Origin: Sorangium cellulosum So ce56
GTDB taxonomy: Bacteria > Myxococcota_A > Polyangia > Polyangiales > Polyangiaceae
Reading direction: 5' to 3'
Assembly (NCBI RefSeq): GCF_000067165.1
Contig: NC_010162.1
Coordinates: forward strand, 4,422,501-4,486,500
DNA length: 64,000 nucleotides
A program made the position numbers and the translations under genes. Positions 32,901 to 37,248 of the stretch are shown here, piece by piece. Within the stretch, counting starts at the first letter, position 1. Every line of letters begins with the position of its first letter. A model generated the notes under the pieces. The model was not told where the DNA came from, did not search any database, and saw only the letters and a program-made list of their open reading frames with translations.

Positions 32901-35862
32901 GTCGGTGCGCGCCGCGGGGGCAGACGACGTCGACGATCTGTGGGAGCTGCTCCTGAAGGGCCACAAGCAGATTCAGGAGGTGCCGCAGGAACGCTGGGAC
33001 TGGCGGCCCTACTACAGCGGTCCTGGCGCGACGGACAATCGGATCGCCAGCAACAGGGGCGCGTTCCTCCGCGGGCTCGACCACTTCGACCCGCTGTTCT
33101 TCGAGATCTCGCCGCGCGAGGCAGAGTGGATGGAGCCGCGCCAGCGGCTGATGCTCCAGGAGGCGTGGCGCGCGTTCGAGGACGCGGGGTACGCGGGCGA
33201 GCGGCTGCGCGGGACCGATTGCGGCGTCTTCATCGGCGTGGAGGAGGCCCTCCCCGCGCCGGACGCGGCGCCGGGGCCCGCGACGAGCGCTCACAACGGG
33301 ATCCTGGCCGCGCGGATCTCGTACGTGCTCGACCTGCGCGGGCCCAACCTGGCGCTCAATACGGCGTGCTCTTCCGGGCTCGTCGCGGTGCACACGGCCT
33401 GCCAGAGCCTGCTGCACGGCGAGTGCTCGATGGCGCTCGCCGGGGGGGTGAACGTGCTCACGTCGCCGGCGACGTACGTGGCCCTGACCCGGAGCGGCAT
33501 GCTCTCGGCCGAGGGCGAGTGCTACGCGTTCGACGAGCGGGCCAGCGGCATGGTCCCGGGCGAAGCGGTGGCGGCGGTGGTGCTGAAGCGCCTGTCGCAG
33601 GCCGTGGCGGACGGCGACCCGATCCACGCCGTGATCAGGGCGACCGGCGTCAACTACGACGGCAGGACGAACGGGATCACGGCGCCGAGCGGCCTCTCGC
33701 AGCAGCGCCTCATCGAGAGCGTCCTGCGCCGCGCGGAGATCGGCCCGGAGCGAATCCAGTACGTGCTCGGGCACAGCGTGGGCTCCGCGCTCGGCGATCC
33801 CATCGAGGCGCAGGCGCTGCGCGACGCGCTCGACCAGCGGACCGAGGGGCGCCGGCCCTTCGCCCTCGGATCGATCAAGCCGGTGATCGGACACACCTTC
33901 GCCGCGTCCGGGGTCGTCAGCCTGATCGCGATATGCCTGGCCATGAGACACCGCCAGATCCCCGGCACGTCGAACTATCGCCGGCCGAGCGAGTACATCG
34001 ATCTCGCGACATGCCCGTTCATCATCAGCGACGTCGCGCGGCCGTGGACGGTGTCGGCGGCCGGCGAACGCCGGTGCGGGATGGTCGGGGCGACGGGCAT
34101 GAGCGGGACGAACGTCTTCGCCGTCGTCGAGGAGCACGAGCCGGAGCGAGCGAGCGCCCACGCGCCGGGCGCGCTGGGCGCCGCCGCGTCCGGGCGCGCC
34201 GTGATCGTCCTGTCGGCGAGGAGCGACGCGGCGCTCCGGTCCTATGCGCGGACCCTCCGGGCGCGCCTCGCGAGCACGCCGCTCTCCGACCTGCACGACG
34301 TCGCCTTCACCCTGCAAACCGGGCGTGAGGCGATGCCGTGCCGGCTGGCCCTCGTCGCCTCCTCGGTGAGCGCGGCGATCGAGAAGCTCGACGTCTACGC
34401 GAGCGCGTCGGGCGACGAGGGCCTCCAGTCGCGATCGATCTTCACCACCGGCCAGGAGCGCACGATCGCGACGGCGGACCCTTCCCGCGCCGCCGAGCTC
34501 GCGGAGGCTTGGGTGCGCGGCGCCGCGGTCGACTGGAGCCAGGTGCACGAGCGAGCGCAATCGAGGCGGGTCTCCCTCCCCGCGTATCCGTTCACGGCCG
34601 GCGGCCGCTCGCGCGAGGCGGCGTCCGGGGCGCTCGACCCGATCCTCGAGCTCATCGCGGGGTATTCGAAGCGCCCTATCGACGCCATTGACACAGCGCG
34701 GCCGCTCGCCGACCTCGGGATTGACTCGCTCCTCTTGATGAACATGATCGGCGCCCTTGAGGATCGGTATTCCATTCATGTGTCGCTGGAGGACGTGACG
34801 AGCTGCGCGTCGATCGCCGCGCTCTGCGCGATGTTGCGCGGCAAGGCCGGGGCGCGCGCCGGCGCAGGGACCCTGCCGAGGAGGTACAAGGAGCTCGAGG
34901 TGCTCCAGTCCAAGGGGGACCTGCCGCCCGTCTTCTGGTTCCACGGGTCGCTGGGCACCGTCCAGACGTACCTCGGGTTGTCGCGGGGCCTCGGGCCGAC
35001 GCTGCCGTTCTACGCGGTCCAGTCGAGGGGGGTGAAGGCGAACGAGGAGCCGATCGACGATCTCTCCGAGATGGCGAAGTACTACGCCGAGATCCTGCTC
35101 GCGGCTCGGGGCGGCGCGGGCGCCGCGTTTCAGCTCGGCGGGTACTCGGAAGGCGGCTTGATCGCCTACGAGGTGACACGGCACCTCCAGCGAATGGGTC
35201 ACGACGTGAGGAGCCTCGTGATGATCGACACGCCGTACCTCCACGGCGGGGTTCATCTCTTGAAGGACGAGGACACGCGGAAGCTGCGCTACGCGATGGT
35301 CTACGCCAATATCCTGATGATCAACAAGCTGGGCGGCTTCACCGACATCGGTGCCCTGCCGCTCCAGGGAGCGAGCGCCGAAGACGTCTTGCCTCTCCTC
35401 GTCCGGCATGGCCTGGAGAGAGGGTTGCCTTACTCGCCTGACGAGCTGCGCGAGACCATCGAGCGCTTCCACCGCATCGCCGAGGCGAATGAGAGGGCCG
35501 CGGAATCCTACGAGATCGCGGATCTGCCGCGGCCTGGCGCCGTCGAGTGCCACTACTTCCAGCGGAGGACGGCCGGCGTGTACTTCGATCCCAGCCGCTT
35601 CGCCGGGGCCATGGTGGAGCGGACGAACGATTACTTCCGGGACAAGGGGTGCGCCGAGGCGTGGATGCGGCGCCTGCCGCGCTTCTCCCTGCACCTCACC
35701 AGCGCGACCGATCACTTCTCGCTGCTCTCCGAGGCGGATCCGTTCGAGAGGATTCGTGATACGTGTCGCCGCCTCTACGGCGTGAGCGCCGAGGGGACGA
35801 AGCCGTTCGCCGGAGCCGCGGCGGGCCGAGCTTCCACATCGCTTAGCGAGGAGATCTCATGA
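17980..35862 (+). CDS. trans-AT polyketide synthase, terminal (ER-KS-KR-ACP-KS-DH-KR-MT-ACP-KS-KR-ACP-KS-ACP-TE)
   Basis: GTG start with a good ribosome binding site; 5960 aa. Order by nucleotide position: helical docking segment; zinc-independent ER of the quinone-oxidoreductase type (18133-19125, ATGGTGLV nucleotide-binding loop); KS-a (19200-20480); KR-A (to about 22480); ACP (22660-22900); KS-b (23070-24390); DH (24940-25790, HVVQGRGVLPG and HPSVLDGALQ); KR-B (25830-27193); C-MT (27340-28420, VEIGAGTG); ACP (28570-28830); KS-c (29000-30330); KR-C (31550-32290); ACP (32450-32690); KS-d (32880-34140); ACP (34620-34840); thioesterase (34910-35780, Ser 5723 in GYSEGG, His in TDHFSLL). No AT domain. 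The ER precedes the first KS, so it probably acts on the alpha-methyl enoyl chain on the last ACP of the upstream protein. KS-d has HSVGS where HGTGT is usual. KR-B has Gly where the catalytic Ser is expected. The TE should release the product by hydrolysis or cyclisation. Confidence 0.95.
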   Translation: MKSQIEALLREYQSGLLSEAELRARYAQLVASGSDGAPARPADRAGATQTVRRRRVVLDGPGSIEDIRVVEDEVGAPEEHAIHVDTVAISLNFGDLLCVQGLYPTMPAYPFTPGFEASGIVRAVGSKVTRFAAGDEVIVSASVRLGIQSTLIVADESQLVAKPARLSFEEAASFLTVGLTIVEAFRRLRLAKGETILVQSATGGTGLVAVQLAQRAGATIIATASSDEKLRYLTAMGVPHVIDYVRRDFEAEVMAITKGKGVDAVINTLAGEAIQKGINCLSPRGRYVEIAMTGLKSARSIDLSRMSNNQSFHSLDLRKLLLDVPEHAADLGEELFSLVERGELRIVVGKTFDFDAIGDAYRYLADRRNIGKVVVTVPGPKTASVRREAPMRARPAARPADRAGARGEQPIAIVGMSGRFGAAKDIDELWRCVVEMRGLITQLPEGRKRLFQSLELPAAQRGVEMDPWGSYLDDIECFDPLFFSISGQEAQHMDPQQRIFLQESWKALEDAGLTLARLDGSRTGVVAGVVDGKYASYIEEDKVGHSFWGTAGSILPARIAYFLNLKGPAIAIDTACSSSLVAVHIGCQSLWSRETDVILAGGAFIQATPHFGVAAGRAQMLSADGKCFTFDDRANGMVSGEAVAVLVLERLDDAIANGDRIHGVIVGSGINQDGATNGITAPSAASQRQLELDVYNRFGIDPGVIQYVEAHGTGTKLGDPIEVRALTEAFQRFTDRRRFCAIGSVKPNVGHTVTVAGVTGVINVLLALRHRLLPGLLNYGIPNRHIDFENSPFYVNTSAVPWVVEGGKRRRAAVSSFGFSGTNAHVVIEEYVPPSRDGHGTADDGPSLLPISARTGDQLLQYVSDVLAHVNALSAAEADRTTRHERLADLAYTFQVGREAFEHRLAVIADDLESLASRLSDVVAGKERVEGCFRGKVKKAKAPERASGSDGGDGAVGAPGDALRRLAERWVEGYAVDWSSLHAGARRSKVSAPTYPFARDRYWSEATPRAASREEAGDRRARGAGPQRHAGERARVEMAPAEAATARRASVEAAVEGSGGGQALRLVPVWEPVEARAVGRVEAPRGAVWVVGGNEEQRALLGASWLPVAGGHEASVEQLVEQLGAGGEVGEVVWIAPRSRYTAIEGESVLEEQRAGVESCFRLVKALLARGYGSRELALTAVTVRAQAVRKGEEIDPTHASVHGLWGTVAKEYPRWKVRVADLEGERGAGWSEVLTLAPAGEGDAWANRGGEWFRQTLLPCEVSPSSGGGGYREGGVYVVIGGGGGIGEVLSEHLIRRYRAQVVWIGRRGATEELESKRKRLGELGPRPEYEQADAADREALEQAYARIKARHGAIHGVVHSAVGTFDKSVANTTPEQFAEVLRAKVDVSVRLAQVFGNEPLDFAMFFSSLNAFAKGAGKCGYSAGSTFEDAYAHQLGKSRPFAVKTMNWGWWGEVGSAGVVPQSYKNRIALAGIGVIDAEDAMSALEALLAGPFDQLGLTKTTGAQALGPSAPATDPARPEDRLPPAIAARGEPERLPAERARHGVEAEAAAPDEQLDESLLRAKSVAYLRALVSRTLRVNAALIDVTEPLERYGIDSILVMQLIDALKEAIPDVGSTLFFEHQTIDALADHLVSTHREAMRQLTGLTSSAAASAAEGPRAAHGAEGPAPPSLASARSAPRANGSPAAGPARDALDDRRIAIIGLSGRYPQARTVDEYWENLKAGKDSVVEIPPERWSLDGFYCDDVEEAVTRGKSYCRWGGFLDGFTEFDPLFFHISPLEAEGIDPQERLFMQASWDVLEDAGYTRESLARRHGGRVGVFAGITRGGFELHGPGLWQRGIAAFPRTSFSSVANRVSYFLNLHGPSMPVDTMCSSSLTAIHEACEHLLRDECELAIAGGVNLYVHPSSYVMLCLGRMLSPRGRCRSFGVDGDGMVPGEGVGTVLLKRLSRAEADGDHIYGVILGTSINHGGKTNGYTVPNPAAHKALILSALGKAGVDARAVSYVEAHGTGTELGDPIEIAGLTQAFRASTPDVQFCAIASAKSNIGHCEAAAGIAGLTKVLLQMKHGQIAPSLHVEELNPHIAFEKTPFVVQRRLGEWKRPTLSVGGRSVEAPRIAGISSFGAGGANAHVIVAEYVDERAALGRASAASPAPVAVVLSARTEAQLEARAAQLLAAVRSSEYGDAELPDIAYTLQVGREAMDHRLAFTAASVRELCGKLARFVAGGEPSEDIHRGEIKRAKDGISLFAEDEDLRRAVDAWIGKKKYARLLELWVRGLSIDWTRLHEGGAPRRVPLPTYPFARDRYWPAGGAMGAASALQASDGAVAALHPLLHRNTSDFAGQRFTSELTGSEFFLKEHVVQGRGVLPGAAYLEMVRAALELSSGDGAGDVALHDVAWLQPFTVVDGRSALHVSLDVPDEHGASRFEVYSEGEGGSEIVHCRGEAALVEKSAPQRLDLGELRARCAAGEVDGAGCYEAFDAAGIAYGAAFRVLRRAHLGAREALVELELPEEQRASSAFVIHPSVLDGALQGTACVSMGEPEGPGAAGSAPKAALLFSVRDVDVVRASAPRMWAWIRVSAASTERVRQFDIDVCDEEGVVCARLSGVSARVHDGAPARRASVEAAAEGSGGGQALRLVPVWEPVEARAVGRVEAPRGAVWVVGGNEEQRAQLGASWLPVAGGHEASVEQLVEQLGAGGEVGEVVWIAPRSRYTAIEGESVLEEQRVGVESCFRLVKALLARGYGSRELALTAVTVRAQAVRKGEEIDPTHASVHGLWGTVAKEYPRWKVRVADLEGEQGAGWSEVLTLAPAGEGDAWANRGGEWFRQTLLPCEVSPSSGGRGYREGGVYVVIGGGGGIGEVLSEHLIRRYRAQVVWIGRRGATEELESKRKRLGELGPRPEYEQADAADREALEQAYARIKARHGAIHGVVHSAVGTFDKSVANTTPEQFAEVLRAKVDVSVRLAQVFGNEPLDFAMFFSGMNSFSKDAGKCGYSAGGTFEDAYAHQLGKSRPFAVKTMNWGWWGEVGAAGVVPQSYKNRMALAGISAIGAEDAASALEALLAGPFDQLGLMKFEKLGLNKVARAGTSGSVEAETPWLVAPPPRDPSVIGAMSLREAPPPALDADRASRRMFEQLDEHLREILSIHLRDLGLLDEGGASLVEKSRAIGMPPLYDRWLRESLRLLRARGAARSDVDAAQAWRRWEQEKVAWSAEPNLRAQVRLVEATLRALPRILTGAIPATEVIFPRSSMALVEDVYKNNGPADYFNAALADQVLAFVDARIARDPAARIRIVEIGAGTGSASAHVFERLWSRREHVEVYRYTDLSKAFLFHAQEHYATRAPYLKCQIFDVERDPSEQSIEIGTYDVAIAANVLHATRNVRRTLRNVKAMLKPNGVLVLNEITSHALLVHLTFGLLEGWWRYEDDALRMPGTPGLSAQTWRRVLEDEGFRSVLFPTERAAEIGQQVIAAESDGIVRRPRPPEPMPAAQPLPAAQPPRSPARSGAEIAESRRARPTERAATPAVDATPPAAGGREQLLRERTVAHLLGLVGKALKIDVAQLDPAESLESYGIDSILVVQLTDALKEAIPDISSTLFFEHQTINALVDHLLRTKRDVLRRLTGVGDAAAAAPSTTAPASSVAAPPVRAGRRAGARVRPSVSRGGRVETAAAERAADDRRIAIIGLSGRYPQARTIDEYWENLKAGKDSVVEIPPERWAIEGFYCEDPRAAVEAGKSYCRWGGFLDGFAEFDPMFFNISPLEAEGIDPQERLFMQASWDVLEDAGYTRESLARRHGGRVGVFAGITKTGFDLYGPELWRRGAAAFPHTSFSSVANRVSYFLNIRGPSMPIDTMCSSSLTAIHEACEHLLRGECELAIAGGVNLYLHPSSYVLLCMAGMLSKQGRSRSFGRGADGMVPGEAVGAVLLKPLSRAEADGDPIYGVILGTSINHGGKTNGYLVPNPAAHRELILSALARAGVDARAVSYVEAHGTGTELGDPIEIAGLTQAFRASTPDVQFCAIASAKSNIGHCEAAAGIAGLTKVLLQMKHGQIAPSLHVDELNPHIAFEETPFVVQRRLGEWKRPTLTVGGRSVEAPRIAGISSFGAGGANAHVIVAEYAQAERRDRDANAPAAAPVLIALSAKSSDAVVERARDLVAAIRSRGLTDADLRDVAYTLQVGREAMDERLAVIVGSVADLEEKLRAFVAGSAAPGEVIRGRARLEKDALGVVAHDDDFEETIGKWIQRGKLRKLAELWVRGLDLDWERLYGERKPRRISLPAYPFARERHWLPLGEGAVTAAAPAVEASPEAAAVVEYEEVWERLGREERAAGEPGLRWLVVGGDEPWRASVVEALGRHEPGCEAIGVSVGGAFGWDGGARSAVPEASEAWFLSLFEEMERRDAARGSAGRALGVVYAWGRELERLQGVHGLLRGARGSGAPLRRLVLTGRVADGEVSGCYDASLIGVERSAAFALPELSVGVVLGGAEGVEADAVAREAWMAGVIRCEAAERYRLGVRRASSSGAAQAQLRDGGVYVITGGAGGLGQVFGEHLARRCAGRIALVGRRRRDERIEAQLGRLREAGATEAEYFEADVADAAQMSGAVAAIEARWGAIHGVLHAAGVESSGAVVDRSWEQVAAVARPKVEGTRVIDEVTARQPLDFMCLFSSTAAVLGDGGSCDYATANRFQVAYAQHREQLRRRGERSGATVAVCWPLWRDGGMGAVGSEGIEMYLRTSGQRYLERAEGLAAWERAMGAGVSPRLVLAGQPRRVHGFLSRIYAGTSAALRSPPSAEGGVGASIARREQRGASAAAAPLAAAAPGSAARSPATLRERVAAEVKARVEGALKLPAGRLDEDASFADIGLDSIGLAQLARLLTRHFGFEVMPNVFFSYSTIEKLAAHLVEQHRDAIEAAYQRADAPLAPAEPRQADDRRGAAIARAPLVNGAHHAARPDVPREGPRRLGARVSPSVQEPVAIIGMSVRAAGADDVDDLWELLLKGHKQIQEVPQERWDWRPYYSGPGATDNRIASNRGAFLRGLDHFDPLFFEISPREAEWMEPRQRLMLQEAWRAFEDAGYAGERLRGTDCGVFIGVEEALPAPDAAPGPATSAHNGILAARISYVLDLRGPNLALNTACSSGLVAVHTACQSLLHGECSMALAGGVNVLTSPATYVALTRSGMLSAEGECYAFDERASGMVPGEAVAAVVLKRLSQAVADGDPIHAVIRATGVNYDGRTNGITAPSGLSQQRLIESVLRRAEIGPERIQYVLGHSVGSALGDPIEAQALRDALDQRTEGRRPFALGSIKPVIGHTFAASGVVSLIAICLAMRHRQIPGTSNYRRPSEYIDLATCPFIISDVARPWTVSAAGERRCGMVGATGMSGTNVFAVVEEHEPERASAHAPGALGAAASGRAVIVLSARSDAALRSYARTLRARLASTPLSDLHDVAFTLQTGREAMPCRLALVASSVSAAIEKLDVYASASGDEGLQSRSIFTTGQERTIATADPSRAAELAEAWVRGAAVDWSQVHERAQSRRVSLPAYPFTAGGRSREAASGALDPILELIAGYSKRPIDAIDTARPLADLGIDSLLLMNMIGALEDRYSIHVSLEDVTSCASIAALCAMLRGKAGARAGAGTLPRRYKELEVLQSKGDLPPVFWFHGSLGTVQTYLGLSRGLGPTLPFYAVQSRGVKANEEPIDDLSEMAKYYAEILLAARGGAGAAFQLGGYSEGGLIAYEVTRHLQRMGHDVRSLVMIDTPYLHGGVHLLKDEDTRKLRYAMVYANILMINKLGGFTDIGALPLQGASAEDVLPLLVRHGLERGLPYSPDELRETIERFHRIAEANERAAESYEIADLPRPGAVECHYFQRRTAGVYFDPSRFAGAMVERTNDYFRDKGCAEAWMRRLPRFSLHLTSATDHFSLLSEADPFERIRDTCRRLYGVSAEGTKPFAGAAAGRASTSLSEEIS
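21115..22480 (+). repeat. 1.37-kb intragenic direct repeat, copy 1 (KR-A)
   Basis: This covers the KR structural and catalytic subdomains of the first module of the terminal PKS. It aligns with copy 2 at a constant offset of 4713 nt, with only scattered substitutions and no indel that I could find. The exception is a divergent patch at 22206-22235, spanning the catalytic Ser region. This copy encodes FFSSLNAFAKG there, with Ser 13 residues before the active-site Tyr. Confidence 0.9.
25828..27193 (+). repeat. 1.37-kb intragenic direct repeat, copy 2 (KR-B)
   Basis: Second copy of the duplicated KR segment, in the DH-KR-MT module. The divergent patch (about 26919-26948) encodes FFSGMNSFSKD, so the residue 13 before the active-site Tyr is Gly rather than Ser. 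The high identity on both sides of the patch suggests a recent duplication or gene conversion. Confidence 0.9.
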
Positions 35863-37235
35863 AGGACCTGACACAGGGCTCGATAGCCCGTCACATCGTG
35901 ACGATGGCGGTGCCCATCGCGGTGGGGATGATCTTCCAGACGCTCTACTACATGATCGATCTGTATTTCGTCGGGGAGCTCGGCGATGTGCCGCTCGCCG
36001 GCGTCAGCGCGGCGGGTAACGCGACGTTCCTCGTGCTCGCCCTGACACAGGTCCTCGGCGTCGGCACGGTGGCAATGATATCGCAGGCCGTCGGTCGGAA
36101 GGACCGCGACGAGGCCAACGTCGTCTTCAATCAGTCGCTCACCCTGGCCGCGGTCAGCGGCCTGGCCGTGCTCGTCCTAGGGTACCTGACGACGACGCCT
36201 TACATGCGCTCGGTCGCCGCCGACGCCGCGACGGTCGAGGCCGGACGCACGTACCTGTTCTGGTTCATGCCCGGCCTTGCGCTCCAGTTCGCGCTCGTCG
36301 CCATGGGTTCAGCGCTCCGCGGCACCGGTCTCGTCCAGCCGACGCTCGTCGTTCAGCTCCTCACGATCGTCCTCAACGCCATCCTCGCGCCGATCCTCAT
36401 CGCGGGGTGGGGGACCCACCGCCCGATGGGGGTCGCCGGGGCGGGTCTCGCGAGCACGCTCTCGCTCGTCGTCGCGGTCATCGCGCTGTGGGCCTATTTC
36501 CGGCGGCTCGAGCGCTACGTCGGCGTGTCCGCGCCGCTCCTCCGGCCGCGCCTGCCCATCTGGCGGCAGCTCCTCGCGATCGGGCTCCCGTCGGGAGGCG
36601 AGTTCGCGCTCATCTTCGTGTACTCCGCGATCGTCTACTGGACGCTCCGCGAGTTCGGCTCGGCGGCGCAAGCCGGCTACGGAGCCGGCTCGCGCCTCAT
36701 CCAGGGGCTCATCTTGCCGGCGATGGCGGTCTCCTTCGCGGCGGGGCCCATCGCCGGCCAGAACTTCGGCGCGAAGCTGGCCGACCGCGTGCGGAGCACG
36801 TTCAGCATCTCGGCGGCGATCATCAGCGCGCTGATGGTCCTTCTGACGCTGTTCGTCGGCTGGCGCGCCGAGGCCCTGATCGGCAGCTTCGCCAAGAACG
36901 CGGACTCCATCGCCGTGGGCGCGCAGTTCCTCCGCTTCGCGTGCTGGAATTTCGTCGCGCAGGGGCTCATCTTCACGTGTTCGAGCATCTTCCAGGGGTT
37001 GGGCAACACCACACCGTCGTTGCTCAGCTCCGGCGCGCGACTGGTGACGTTCGCCGTGCCCGCGATCTGGCTGTCCACGCTGCCCGGCTTCCGCATCGAG
37101 CTCGTCTGGTACCTGTCGATCGCGAGCACGACGCTCCAGGCGATCGCCAGCGTTCTCTTGCTGCGCGCCGAGTTCAAGCAGCGCTTCGTCCCCGGGTTTG
37201 TCGCCAGCGGCGCCGGTCTCGGCGCGAATTCTTGA
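35859..37235 (+). CDS. MATE-family multidrug/polyketide exporter
   Basis: 458-aa polytopic membrane protein starting with the ATG of an ATGA overlap with the terminal PKS gene, so it is translationally coupled to it. The N-terminus has the MATE pattern: a short amphipathic start, then a first membrane helix with PIAVGMIFQTLYYMIDLYFVG, and an internal duplication giving about 12 membrane helices (for example FVYSAIVYW and the second-half counterpart near residue 230). A conserved-looking SALRGTG follows the sixth helix region. The family exports organic cations and drugs using Na+ or H+ gradients at the inner membrane. Its place between the PKS and its AT makes export of, or self-resistance to, the polyketide the likely role; the substrate is not shown by sequence. 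Confidence 0.93.
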   Translation: MKDLTQGSIARHIVTMAVPIAVGMIFQTLYYMIDLYFVGELGDVPLAGVSAAGNATFLVLALTQVLGVGTVAMISQAVGRKDRDEANVVFNQSLTLAAVSGLAVLVLGYLTTTPYMRSVAADAATVEAGRTYLFWFMPGLALQFALVAMGSALRGTGLVQPTLVVQLLTIVLNAILAPILIAGWGTHRPMGVAGAGLASTLSLVVAVIALWAYFRRLERYVGVSAPLLRPRLPIWRQLLAIGLPSGGEFALIFVYSAIVYWTLREFGSAAQAGYGAGSRLIQGLILPAMAVSFAAGPIAGQNFGAKLADRVRSTFSISAAIISALMVLLTLFVGWRAEALIGSFAKNADSIAVGAQFLRFACWNFVAQGLIFTCSSIFQGLGNTTPSLLSSGARLVTFAVPAIWLSTLPGFRIELVWYLSIASTTLQAIASVLLLRAEFKQRFVPGFVASGAGLGANS

Positions 37236-37241
37236 AAGGAG
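37236..37241 (+). promoter_or_regulatory. Shine-Dalgarno supporting a TTG start
   Basis: AAGGAG directly after the exporter stop codon, 7 nt before TTG 37249. The first in-frame ATG (37273) lies inside the AT signature MFSGQGS, too late to be the start, so the TTG is preferred. Confidence 0.7.
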
Positions 37242-37248
37242 CACGAGC

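Noticed and set aside
1..35862. Embedded AT domains in the linkers after each KS
   Set aside because: The post-KS segments (such as VAYTLQTGREAMPCRLA) are linker/adaptor remnants without GHSxG or the other AT motifs; loading must come from the separate tandem AT protein.
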